Shown piece after piece: positions 9,181 to 16,919 of a stretch of 27,362 nucleotides of DNA; position 1 is the stretch's first letter, and the number at the start of each line of letters is the position of its first letter. The notes under the pieces are model-generated. The model had not been told where the DNA came from. It was given only the letters and a program-made list of their open reading frames with translations, and searched no databases. The translations under genes were made by a program, and so were the position numbers. Origin of the DNA: Chara braunii (lineage: Eukaryota; Streptophyta; Charophyceae; Charales; Characeae); assembly GCA_003427395.1 (NCBI GenBank), contig BFEA01000145.1, positions 2,589,708 to 2,617,069 on the forward strand. The letters run 5' to 3'.

Positions 9181-10147
9181 CCCTCTGGAATGGCAGTGGA
9201 TAAGAGGACGCAATGGGCAACTGGTGCATCTCCATGAGTTAGCAGTGAGAACCACCTACAGGATGATTAGGCCCCGGGTGGATGGTCAGACAGAGGTAGG
9301 GGACAAATGGCGGAAACACTTCAGTCTGCATAGGGACCAAGTAAGAGGGCTGAAATGGTTCAGAGGAGTGAAGGAAAGACCGACAAAATCCGCCTCTCTA
9401 CAGTGGTAAATCAGCCACATGTGCCTCCCCACCAACAACTGGATCATCGACAGGACGAACCTATAATAGAGAGGGGAGGCCCTCCCGTGGTGCAAATCCT
9501 GCAATGCAGGGTTCCCAGGACGAAGAATCTACGAAACAATAGAACATATATTTCTACAATGCCCTGGGGCAGTCCTGTTGTGGCGTTGGTGGAACCGTAT
9601 CTAGACACAACTAGGCACTGGCGAGGAATGGCCTTGAAAATGGGAAGCCCTTCTCTTAGGAGAATGGGGAAGACCGCATGCATCCCGCCTAACCAATAAC
9701 CTTTTCTCCATATCTAGAAAGGCTATGATCTGAACGTTGTGGTTAAGAAGGTGCGTCTTTGATCCAGAAGGGGCCAGGATGGGGGAAGGGGAAGTGGCAG
9801 ACACAAAAACAGTTTATCGAAACAGAAATAAGAATGCAATGGAAAAAAAGTTTAGGAAAAAATGGCAATCCTATCTCAAAAAGCTGATATAACCCAAGGA
9901 AATCCATAAATTTTGCGCAGAATGGCTGGGGGGGAAAAGGGGGGGCAGGATGGCCCAGGTAGACTGGCCAGGGGAAATGAGGGTCAAGGAGGGGCAAGAG
10001 GACTTCACCAAGGACTACATGCTCAGGTTCCACAACTGCCTCCAGGTCGACCCCAACATTCAGATGAAGCGCCCCGAGGAATTTTCAGATATGTTTCCCC
10101 CGGCTGCCACAACAATCGTTGAAAGGGAATGGTATGTGTGTCAGTAA
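9176..10147 (+). pseudogene. LINE-3 ORF2 C-terminal part with zf-RVT domain
   Basis: Plus-strand reading: DPLEWQWIRGRNGQLVHLHE, KHFSLHRDQVRGLKWFRGV, a frame change, LPTNNWIIDRTNL, two stops, then WCKSCNAGFPGRRIYETIEH followed by IFLQCPGAVLLWRWW. This is the C-x2-C ... E-H-x4-C ... W-x-W-W pattern of zf-RVT. After further frame changes it continues as KKFRKKWQSYL and DFTKDYMLRFHNCLQVDPNI to a stop at 10145-10147. Stops and frameshifts make it non-functional. It starts exactly where the inverted segment stops. Confidence 0.75.
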
Positions 10148-10966
10148 GGGGAACAGCAAGCTGGTCGGTCTGTTGGGCACCTGCACTTAGCAGATTGTAT
10201 AGGCAACAGTCACTGCAAAGAATGCAGGTATCATTGGCACGTAGAGGAAAGTAACAGTCACACGTAGGTAGGCAAAGTCTGTCTCTGAAGGGTTGCTGGA
10301 CCGACCCCTGTTAGGGAGAAGGTGGAACTAGTGAGTACGGCAAGTAACTGGCACCAGGTCCAAAGTCTGTCTCTGAAGGGTTGCTGGACCGAACCCTGTT
10401 AGGGAGAAGGTGGAACTAGTGAGTACGGCAAGTAACTGGCACCAGGTCCAGGGTGAAGAGGTTCCTGCCCCTCCAAACTCAGAACGAAAGGCAGACCGAA
10501 CTGCACACAGGGGATGCAGGCTCCAGGGTTGTGGTAACAGAGGTAACTGGGACTGCACACAATCACTGACTGATAGGGAGTGAACAGAGGGCCTGCTGAG
10601 GTCTCAAGGGTTTTGAAGGGTTTAAAGGGTCAGTCACAGCAAAAATCAAACACGGGGACTGCTGTAACAGGGCTGGGCGAAGATATAAGGGGAGCTCCAA
10701 TAAGGGGTTGGGTGATATTAGCAGTTCCATGGGACAACCGAGCCCCGGGATGATCTGGGAGCACAGCCTCAGGAAATCCACAGACATGCTCAGACATTTT
10801 CAGACATTCTCAATCATTATTCTCTCTGTAATATGGGACGCTGGACCCGTTTTCCAGTAGGTGATGCTCCCCACCAATGGACGGAGCCTCTCCCTAGGTG
10901 TTAGTGGTGTCTGCTCTTATCAGCAGCACTAACTCTGGCGGGGGTGGTGTTTAAAAAAAAAAAAAA
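10148..10966 (+). repeat. LINE-3 3' UTR and poly(A) end
   Basis: Follows the ORF2 stop. It holds an 88-bp tandem duplication (10273-10448) and ends with the conserved terminal block: gggacgctggacccgttttc, ggtgatgctccccaccaatg, a gtctgctcttatcagc word, and a run of about 14 A ending at 10966. The A run is immediately followed by T1 sequence (10967 on), which fixes the insertion end. Confidence 0.75.
10273..10448. repeat. 88-bp tandem duplication
   Basis: Two units, 10273-10360 and 10361-10448, begin caaagtctgtctctgaaggg and end gcaccaggtc. By eye they differ at one base (gacccctg versus gaaccctg). The near identity points to a recent duplication or an assembly effect. It lies in the LINE-3 3' UTR. 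Confidence 0.9.
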
Positions 10967-11873
10967 TGATCCCCACTATCCTACCTCAGTGTAAATCACA
11001 CCGGGCTATGACCTTACCACCTTGGAGGGTGACTTGGACTGAGTAGCAGGTACAAGTACCAAGGCTGGACCGGCCACGCAGCTGCAGTCGAAGTGGAATC
11101 GGCTGAACCTCGCCGTGCGGGAACGTAGTTCTCTAGGCTCAAGCATTCTTTCCACTAACCTCCCTCTGTGGCCAGAGTCTCAACCCGGACGGAGTAGCAG
11201 ATGTAGGCAGCTTAGGCAGGCTAGCACCCATGGACAAGTCCGGTCTGTCCTAACCTACCCAAGGCCAGGCGGATTTCGGATGGACCGCATCGACATATAT
11301 CCCTACACAGCCCTGGACCTGTTCCTACTGAAACATGTGGTAGACCCCCCTGACCTCCTCTCCAGCCCGGTATTGTAATACGTGCCTGAAGGCTGTGTGT
11401 GAGTGTATGTACCCGCAGGCTATGTGCATGTTTGTAGGCTATCTTGTGTAGCATGTGAGGGGATGACGGGCCAAGTTGGACAAGGAACCCGTAATCTATA
11501 TCATGTAACCGAAAGACTGTACCATGTGTGCAACAGTCACAAGTGGTACAAATATGTGATATGCCAGACTGGGAAAATCAGCAGAACAACCAAGACCAAC
11601 AGTGACAACCAACCCACGTAGCATCAAGACCAACAGTGACAACCAACTAACCCACGTAGCATCAACACCATGGAAAATCCCTTGGGTGGTGCACAGGCAG
11701 TGTCTGTAATAGCTTACCTGCGTCAGCCCAAGGGGGTATGCAAGTGACCATACCGTATGTAAACGCACGTCGGCGTCTCTGCCCAGAGGTGCGGAGTTCT
11801 GAACCCGCAACCTCAGACAGCAATGTGCATTAACAACCGGTTCCCTAACCACTGAGCCACACACCACTTGCAC
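10967..11873 (-). repeat. T1 copy d, head, tail and most of body
   Basis: On the minus strand from 11873: tgtgtggctcagtggttag (A-box side), gcgggttcagaactcc (B-box side), spacer with cacccaagggattttccatg, tRNA-like unit 2 near 11520-11470, tail with atagcctgcgggtacataca (11380-11445), and a body aligning with T1 copy c through tgaggtaggatagtgggg at 10968. The spacer carries a short internal tandem duplication (accaacagtgacaaccaac at about 11597 and 11629). The element resumes at 8187 beyond LINE-3. Confidence 0.7.
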
Positions 11874-12138
11874 CCATGCAACGGGCTTGTACGGGGTCTT
11901 CTTCAACCGGGCCTGAGCAGGGGAGTAGGGGGCCTTGCTCAGCCCGGGTGCCTGCAACCGCTGTCTGGACAGTTTACCTTGTCAAGATGGTGATGGGTGA
12001 TGGTCCCGGGTGGCTAACACTACAGTCTTCCCCCGAAGAAAACAAACGTATGTACTACTCAACTTTTCCCTGGAAATGATGATTTCTTGAAGTAGCCCCC
12101 TGAAACCAACTAGTACGCACGTTCAAATAGTACACATG
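11874..12138. other. No recognisable gene
   Basis: Short frames only. It contains no match to the other repeat families that I can see. It flanks the outer (5') end of T1 copy d, so it may be relatively old unique sequence. Confidence 0.3.
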
Positions 12139-12208
12139 TATGTTCTATTTGAATGGTGCGCACATGTTTTCTATTCGAATTCCGGGGTGTTCATCCGAAT
12201 AGAACATA
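12139..12208. repeat. Imperfect inverted repeat carrying the GTTCTATTTGA word
   Basis: Arms tatgttctatttgaatg (12139-12155) and its reverse complement with two mismatches (12192-12208), loop 36 bp. The arm word gttctatttga recurs next to (AT)n tracts at 13549-13558 (reverse) and 14602. It may be a small foldback element. Confidence 0.55.
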
Positions 12209-12258
12209 CAGAATGTCGCACTCGTTTTCAAAAACGCATAGCCTGGAGTGCTCCTCCT

Positions 12259-12259
<1 letters not shown>

Positions 12260-12325
<66 letters not shown>
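12260..12325. repeat. (CT)n microsatellite, 66 bp, followed by a TG-rich tract
   Basis: An uninterrupted CT array, then gtgtatgtgcatgtgtgtgt. Open frames across it encode only Ser-Leu or Arg-Glu runs and are artefacts. A shorter CT run occurs near 12400. Confidence 0.98.
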
Positions 12326-12331
<6 letters not shown>

Positions 12332-12770
12332 GTGCATGTGTGTGTGTGTGGCACGCGTGCCTGTCTGCAGTGCCACACTCGTATTCAGAATGCTCTGCCC
12401 CCTCTCTCTCTCTTTTGCCGGGCCAAGATGGGGATCCAAGACTGCATCACTGTTCGAATGTAACTCTCAGCAAGTAGAGGGGGGCGACTGTTCGATTGGT
12501 ACGTACAGTCGGCCCCTTGCTCCACCGATCTCCACAAGCACAATAGACAAAAAAAAGTGGTGATGCATATGTCCATTTTCTGGCAAAAGATTCATTCAGA
12601 TTTTTTTCTTTTTTAATGTTTTTTACATTTGGTGAGCAGTGGAGAGAGAGCCCTGGAGGGAGATCTCACAAGCCATGTATGTAGATTAGTGTGACGGGTG
12701 TGGGACGGGTGGGGGACAGGTAGGTGGGTGTGGCAGCGTGAAATAACGCAGAAAACCATTAGTCCAGTTG

Positions 12771-13434
12771 ATGTGGCTCGGTGGTTCGAGCACCGGTTGG
12801 AAATGCACATTGTGGTACGAGGTTGCGGGTTCAAATCCGCAGCCTTGCACATGGACACCGGCAGGGCGTTAGAATGACGCACGGCTGGACACACACCCCC
12901 TTGGGATGACGCAGGTTAGCTATTACAGACACTGCCTGCGCACCACCCAAGGGTTGTTCATGGTGTTGTATGTTGGTTATGGGTTTCACATGGGTTTGCT
13001 TGGGGGTGTTGGTCTTGGGTGTTCTGTTGATCTCCCCAGTCTGGCATATCACTCGTTCGTGCCATTTCCACTTGACGTTCACATGGTAGAGCCATTCGAT
13101 TACATGTTACAAGGTCACGGGTTCGAGCTTGGTTCGAACCTTGGGGGGGTCCCTGTCCAGCTTACCCCGTTCTCTCTTCGATGTACAGAGTATACATAGC
13201 CTTCGGACATAACATAGAAACTCTCAGATTCACAGTGCACACATAGCCTTCGGACATAACATAGAGCTATATATCGCCTACGGGCTAGGTAAACATATAT
13301 AGCCTTCGGACATAGCACAAAACTACACATCGCCTACGGGCTACATACTCAAAGTTTCCAGACATGGTGCACACATAGCCTTCGGACATAACATAGAACT
13401 ACATATCGCCTATGGGCTACATACACACACACAC
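12771..13434 (+). repeat. T1 copy c, dimeric tRNA-like head and tail
   Basis: Best preserved head. Unit 1 starts gatgtggctcggtggttcga, keeps the D-stem pair GCTC/GAGC, and has a B box gcgggttcaaatccgc. The spacer has ccttgggatgacgcaggtta and acagacactgcctgcgcacc. Unit 2 reads acatggtagagccattcgat and aaggtcacgggttcgagctt. After about 13190 the tail has four copies of agccttcggacata (about 13198, 13245, 13301, 13377) alternating with cgcctacgggcta words. The element is interrupted by AT-rich sequence and resumes at 14649. Confidence 0.72.
12774..12846 (+). other. tRNA-like unit 1 of T1 copy c
   Basis: A box tggctcggtggttcgag and B box gggttcaaatcc are well matched to RNA polymerase III internal promoter consensus. 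The segment between them is longer and less paired than in a true tRNA, and the ends do not form a 7-bp acceptor stem. I call it a SINE promoter, not a tRNA gene. Confidence 0.6.
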
Positions 13435-13491
13435 ACACACACATATATACATATATATATATACACAGCCCCTGTTGTTGTCCTCTTCTCT
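13435..13491. repeat. CA/AT microsatellite
   Basis: A (AC)n run passes into (AT)n at about 13428-13464 and marks the point where the T1 tail is interrupted. Confidence 0.85.
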
Positions 13492-13583
13492 CTCTCTGCC
13501 TACGGTTTACCGGGCAGTTCTGTTTGTGACGATATATATATATATTGTCAAATAGAACTGCCCGGTAAACCGTAGGCAGAGAG
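13492..13583. repeat. Perfect 30-bp foldback element
   Basis: Arms 13492-13521 and 13554-13583 are exact reverse complements, containing gcctacggtttaccgggcag. The 32-bp centre holds gtgacgatatatat and atattgtcaaat, itself nearly self-complementary, so nearly the whole 92 bp can fold into one stem. It is flanked on both sides by AT microsatellites. Confidence 0.9.
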
Positions 13584-13850
13584 GGAGATATATATATATG
13601 TGTGTGTTATATGGGGTTGTAGGGTTTGCAAAACCCTACAACCTTATAATTTTTGTTTTCGAATTTGACTTGATTTACAATTTAAACAAAATGAAAAACG
13701 AAACTCGGTTAAAAAGAAAAAAAGAAAAATAAATAAAAGAAAAGCAGGATTTTGTTTTCCTGGTTTTTTAGAGTCCTCCTAAAAAGAAAAGCAGGTAATT
13801 TTCTTCTTTAATCTTCTTCTTCTTCTTTGCTGTTTTTTTTTTCCTTTTCA
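13584..13850. other. AT-rich sequence without a recognised gene
   Basis: Includes a small hairpin gtagggtttgcaaaaccctac at 13618-13638 (arms of 9 bp, loop of 3) and A-rich stretches. No coding character. Confidence 0.5.
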
Positions 13851-13867
13851 TTCTTCTTCTTCTTCTT

Positions 13868-13897
<30 letters not shown>
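13851..13897. repeat. (TTC)n microsatellite
   Basis: An uninterrupted TTC/CTT array of 47 bp. The minus-strand poly-Arg frame across it is an artefact. Confidence 0.95.
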
Positions 13898-13898
<1 letters not shown>

Positions 13899-13944
13899 TA
13901 ATAAAAATAACAAAAAATAAAAAAAGAATTAAATTTAGTGAGTG

Positions 13945-14300
13945 CACGAACACGTTTTCGACACCGCCATCTTTGGAGATTTTTCTTTTTTTTTTTGGCA
14001 TAGCCAAATGCCCTGAAAATTTACAGATGTGTACTTCGCATAATACACAAACCCACTAAAAAAGTTTCAAAAAATAATAAAATTGTTTAGACCCCGAACT
14101 AAAGTGAAAACAATAAGTAAAAAGTGAAAAAAAAACGTGGGCGAGCACGTTTTGACACCACCATCTTTTCCGATTTTTAATTCATTTTTGGCTGAGCGAA
14201 ATGACGTTAAAATTTAGAGACATGTACCTCACGTCATAGAGAACTAACAAAAAAAAGTTCAGAAACAAAACATTATTTTTAGGCCCTGAAATAATATTTG
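13945..14300. repeat. Diverged direct duplication, two copies of about 155 bp
   Basis: Copy 1 (about 13945-14100) and copy 2 (about 14140-14296) share in order gcacgttttcgacacc/gcacgttttgacacc, ccatctttt, tttttggc, aaatttac/aaatttag, tgtac, cactaaaaaa/aactaacaaa and tttagaccc/tttaggccc. The period is about 195 bp. They are strongly diverged, so this is an old duplication within the AT-rich block. Confidence 0.6.
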
Positions 14301-14353
14301 GCTGGGGCCGAATGCCTTCGGGTTCGGACCCCGTACGGGACCCTGAACGCCAG

Positions 14354-14389
14354 TACGTACGGAGGTCAGCCTGGGGACCTCCATACGTA
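14354..14389. repeat. Short inverted repeat (14-bp arms)
   Basis: Arms tacgtacggaggtc (14354-14367) and gacctccatacgta (14376-14389) pair with one mismatch around an 8-base loop. It sits immediately before the AT-tract cassette. A transcript could form a hairpin; no function is evident. Confidence 0.75.
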
Positions 14390-14403
14390 CGGGCTGGTGA
14401 CCC

Positions 14404-14406
<3 letters not shown>

Positions 14407-14447
<41 letters not shown>

Positions 14448-14448
14448 A

Positions 14449-14483
<35 letters not shown>

Positions 14484-14612
14484 ACGATATATATATATAT
14501 ATANGTCGGTTCACACCCCATCACAAGCCAGCAAAACACCCACGAAACAAAGAAAGGTCTGTCACAGCCAAAAAATACACTCCAGACACGCCGCTGGCAC
14601 AGTTCTATTTGA

Positions 14613-14648
<36 letters not shown>
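14407..14648. repeat. (AT)n tracts separated by TTGACG boundaries
   Basis: AT arrays at 14407-14445, 14451-14480, 14487-14503 and 14612-14648, with ttgacg at the borders (14445, 14481, 14606). A non-AT insert of about 100 bp lies at 14505-14605 and ends gttctatttgacg. One N lies at 14504, so tract lengths are unreliable. Confidence 0.85.
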
Positions 14649-14650
<2 letters not shown>

Positions 14651-15140
14651 CCTTCGGACATAACATAGAACTACGCATTGCCTATGGGTTACATACACAA
14701 GGCCGGGGGGGTCTAGTCACTGGATAGGGTCTAGTATCTGCAGTAGGTTCGGGTTGGTTGGATAGGGTGCCATTGGGTGCCGTTCCTACTGACATTCCGA
14801 TAGAACTGTCTGGTGGCCGTATATTGGGACCTGTGGTAGATTGTCTGGGCCTGGCGTCCGAAGTTCCCGTTCGACTAGGTTTGTCCGATTCCGCTTCCAC
14901 CAGGGCTGGGCAGCTTAGGTGCCTATCACTGTTGTTTTTCTAAGTTGCCTACCCATTGGTAGGGCAATGGTCCTGAGTGCTGGTCACACTGGGGTAGGAT
15001 AGTGGATAGGGGCTGCGCTAGGAGTATTGATGTGAGGATGGGATGGGAGGTGGTCTCATATTCCAGGACACCCGTGGCTCACAACTCCAAGTGATCACTG
15101 TGCACTCAGTGACTGGCCTCTACAACACCCTGGAACGCAG
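14649..15140 (+). repeat. T1 copy c, end of tail and complete body
   Basis: Starts with agccttcggacataacatag, the tail word seen before the interruption at 13435, then the body: gggtctagtcactgg, ggttggatagggtgccattg, gaactgtctggtggc, ggcgtccgaagttcccgt, gagtgctggtcacactg, gctaggagtattgatgtgag, and the end ggcctctacaacaccctgg near 15133. From about 14850 it is the antisense of the LINE-1 3' UTR and C-terminus (500-790). Frames inside it are by-products. Confidence 0.7.
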
Positions 15141-15386
15141 AAAACCATTTCATGACCAAACAAATGAAGGAAAAACCGCTAAAAAAGAAAAGAAAGTGCT
15201 CTTCTCACAGATGGTGTCTGCTACAGGTGGGGTGTCAGATGTCAGGGTATTATTCACTGACCATGGCTGTGGCAGTCAAGACAACTGCATGTGAGTGGGC
15301 ACACGGACCATATTCATTGACAATAGTCTGAGGCTTCCTTGAAATAGGCCGCAGTGCACGCTGTTTGGTTGTTCTGACAGAAACTC
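15141..15386. other. No recognisable feature
   Basis: Follows the T1 3' end. Some A-rich sequence (15169-15195) but no clean poly(A). The word gtgtctgctacaggt at 15217 resembles one at 325-340. No gene is seen. Confidence 0.3.
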
Positions 15387-15467
15387 TCTTTGGCAAAGGA
15401 GGTGAGGGGATCGAACCCTCCCAAACACCCCACAATCAATTTCCAGCGATGAAGCCATGTGTCTTTG
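15387..15467 (-). other. tRNA-like remnant
   Basis: On the minus strand, ggcaaagacacatggcttca is followed about 45 bases later by gggagggttcgatcccctca and ends ctcctttgcc. The B-box/T-arm (GAGGG TTCGATC CCCTC) is well formed, and ggcaaag/ctttgcc could pair as ends, but the distance from T-arm to end is too long for a standard tRNA. Most likely a decayed tRNA-derived repeat. Confidence 0.4.
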
Positions 15468-15739
15468 CCTTCGCCGTGAGTGAAACATGTGTGATTTCAC
15501 GAACCAAAAGACTTGGTTGTGATTTCATGCACGTTTGCGGTAGCCACAGGACCCCAACAACAAAAACAAAAGAAAGACCTACCAATGGGAGAGCAACAGA
15601 AAACATCCATTTCCCGGGCTTAATTCACAAAAACAGGCTACGGCTGATTTCCTGCCAAAGCCACGATGCCTGACAGTCACACACCTTAAACACTAATCCA
15701 CATACATAGGTAGTGGGATCTCCCTCCTGGTATCGGGCT

Positions 15740-15769
15740 CTGTTTTTTTTTTTTTTTTTTTTTTTTTTT
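15740..15769. repeat. Poly(T) tract
   Basis: A T run of 28-30 bases, consistent with the poly(A) end of a minus-strand retroposed sequence. The sequence right of it gives no recognisable element. Confidence 0.9.
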
Positions 15770-15882
15770 GGCTTATGTGCTAGTATGTGGACCATTTCTC
15801 GATTCATGCAAAGGTATCAGCATATACTGGATTTTTTTGGGTGGGGGCTTTTCTGAAGTTAGTGCCCAAAATCCGTAGCATT

Positions 15883-15946
15883 ACGCACGTGCGTTGTATA
15901 CGAATACAACGCACCTTTGTTGTATTCATATACAACGCACGTGCGT
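15883..15946. repeat. Near-perfect nested palindrome with G-box cores
   Basis: Arms 15883-15909 and 15920-15946 (27 bp) are reverse complements with one mismatch and a 10-base loop. Each arm contains acgcacgtgcgt, itself a perfect 12-bp palindrome with a CACGTG core, and a quasi-palindromic tgtata/tacaa part. Several alternative hairpins are possible. Confidence 0.9.
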
Positions 15947-16017
15947 TTTGTTCGGGGGAAGACTGTAGGGTAGGACAAGGGGGCTAGGGGGGGTGCGCCA
16001 GGGCAATTGATCTGGTT

Positions 16018-16185
16018 CTTGGCCTCTACAACACCCTGGGCTTAACAAAGAGGGTGGGTAGGGTCTTCTGAGAGGTCCATCCAGGTGGGTAGGGTCTTCT
16101 GAGGGTCTTCCGAGGGTGACTGTCATATGCCCAGTATCCAACCTCTACAACACCTGAATTTTTTGGGAAAGAAAAAGAAAAAGAA
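16018..16185 (+). repeat. T1-type 3' ends (two partial)
   Basis: ggcctctacaacaccctggg occurs at 16021 and aacctctacaacacc at 16140, the latter followed by an A-rich stretch (aaagaaaaagaaaaagaag). Both match the 3' end of T1. Between them gggtagggtcttctgag is tandemly repeated (about 16053 and 16089). Confidence 0.5.
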
Positions 16186-16224
16186 GTATAAAAAAGAATT
16201 TGGGTATTGTAAATCATCAGGGAC

Positions 16225-16290
16225 TGACAGGGAGACCCCACCAATAGACGGAGCCACTTCCAAAAAAAAAAAAAAAAAGAAAAGGAAAGG
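16225..16290 (+). repeat. LINE 3' terminal fragment with poly(A)
   Basis: gaccccaccaatagacggag followed by a 17-A run. It matches the gctccccaccaatggacgga core of the LINE 3' block. Very short, so 5' truncation is extreme. Confidence 0.5.
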
Positions 16291-16347
16291 GACTGACAGG
16301 GAGAGGAACTGGGAGTGACAGAATTCAGGCTAAGGGGGTTGGACCAC

Positions 16348-16458
16348 ACTGTTTTTTTCTTTTTCTTTTTCTGTTTTTTTTGTGAACAGTCCGAGCCAGC
16401 CAGTGCTAGGGGTGCTGACAGGAGCAGACACCACTATCACTCTCAGGGAGGCTCCATT
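16348..16458 (-). repeat. LINE 3' terminal fragment, minus strand
   Basis: On the minus strand: ggagcctccctgagagtgat, gtggtgtctgctcctgtcag, cacccctagcactggctgg, then an A-rich end. It closely matches the plus-strand fragment at 25670-25760. Confidence 0.65.
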
Positions 16459-16681
16459 TTTTAAGCCCCAATTGAGGCTCCAAGTGCAACTGTGCTATGA
16501 TAAAACTTGGCAGACCCCTTATTCCTAGGTCAAGGGCTGCCTAGTGAGTGAAACAAGTAGTGGAACATAAAATGTCTGTATGTGTTTGCAACTGTGCTAT
16601 GATAAAAGTTGGCAGACCCACCACCAGGATAGAGGAGCTGCATTATGATGTTTCATTAAACAGGAAAAAGAAAAGAAAAAG

Positions 16682-16905
16682 ATGGATGCTTGACCCAGTT
16701 TCCGATAGGTGCAGCTCCCCACTAATAAGATTGTACCCACTACTAATGACATTAAAAAAAAAAAAAAAAAAAAGAAAGGTATGCAGCTCCCCACCAATGG
16801 TGAAGCCTCCAATGTAGGGGTCCACTTAACAAGGACGCACTTTTATTCTTTTTTTATTTTTGGACATTGGACTGATACATCCATTTAACAAAAAAAAAAA
16901 AGGAT
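16682..16905 (+). repeat. Two LINE 3' terminal fragments in tandem
   Basis: The first has gatgcttgacccagtttccg and gcagctccccactaata and ends in about 19 A (16754-16772). The second begins at once with gtatgcagctccccacc and continues to an A run at 16889-16900. Likely successive insertions, the second in or near the A tail of the first. Confidence 0.55.
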
Positions 16906-16919
16906 GCTCTTATCACTTC

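Noticed and set aside
12136-12563. Long open frames over the CT array (Ser-Leu and Arg-Glu repeats)
   Set aside because: A dinucleotide repeat has no stops in several frames at once on both strands; no coding signal outside the array.
12771-12846. A functional tRNA gene
   Set aside because: A and B boxes are good but there is no acceptor stem or credible anticodon stem, and the same sequence recurs as a dispersed repeat head.
13768-14007. Minus-strand frame with a poly-Arg run
   Set aside because: Produced by the (TTC)n microsatellite and A/T-rich flanks.
14682-14900. Pro/Thr-rich minus-strand frame
   Set aside because: It lies inside the T1 body, and the other copies of the same repeat do not keep it open.
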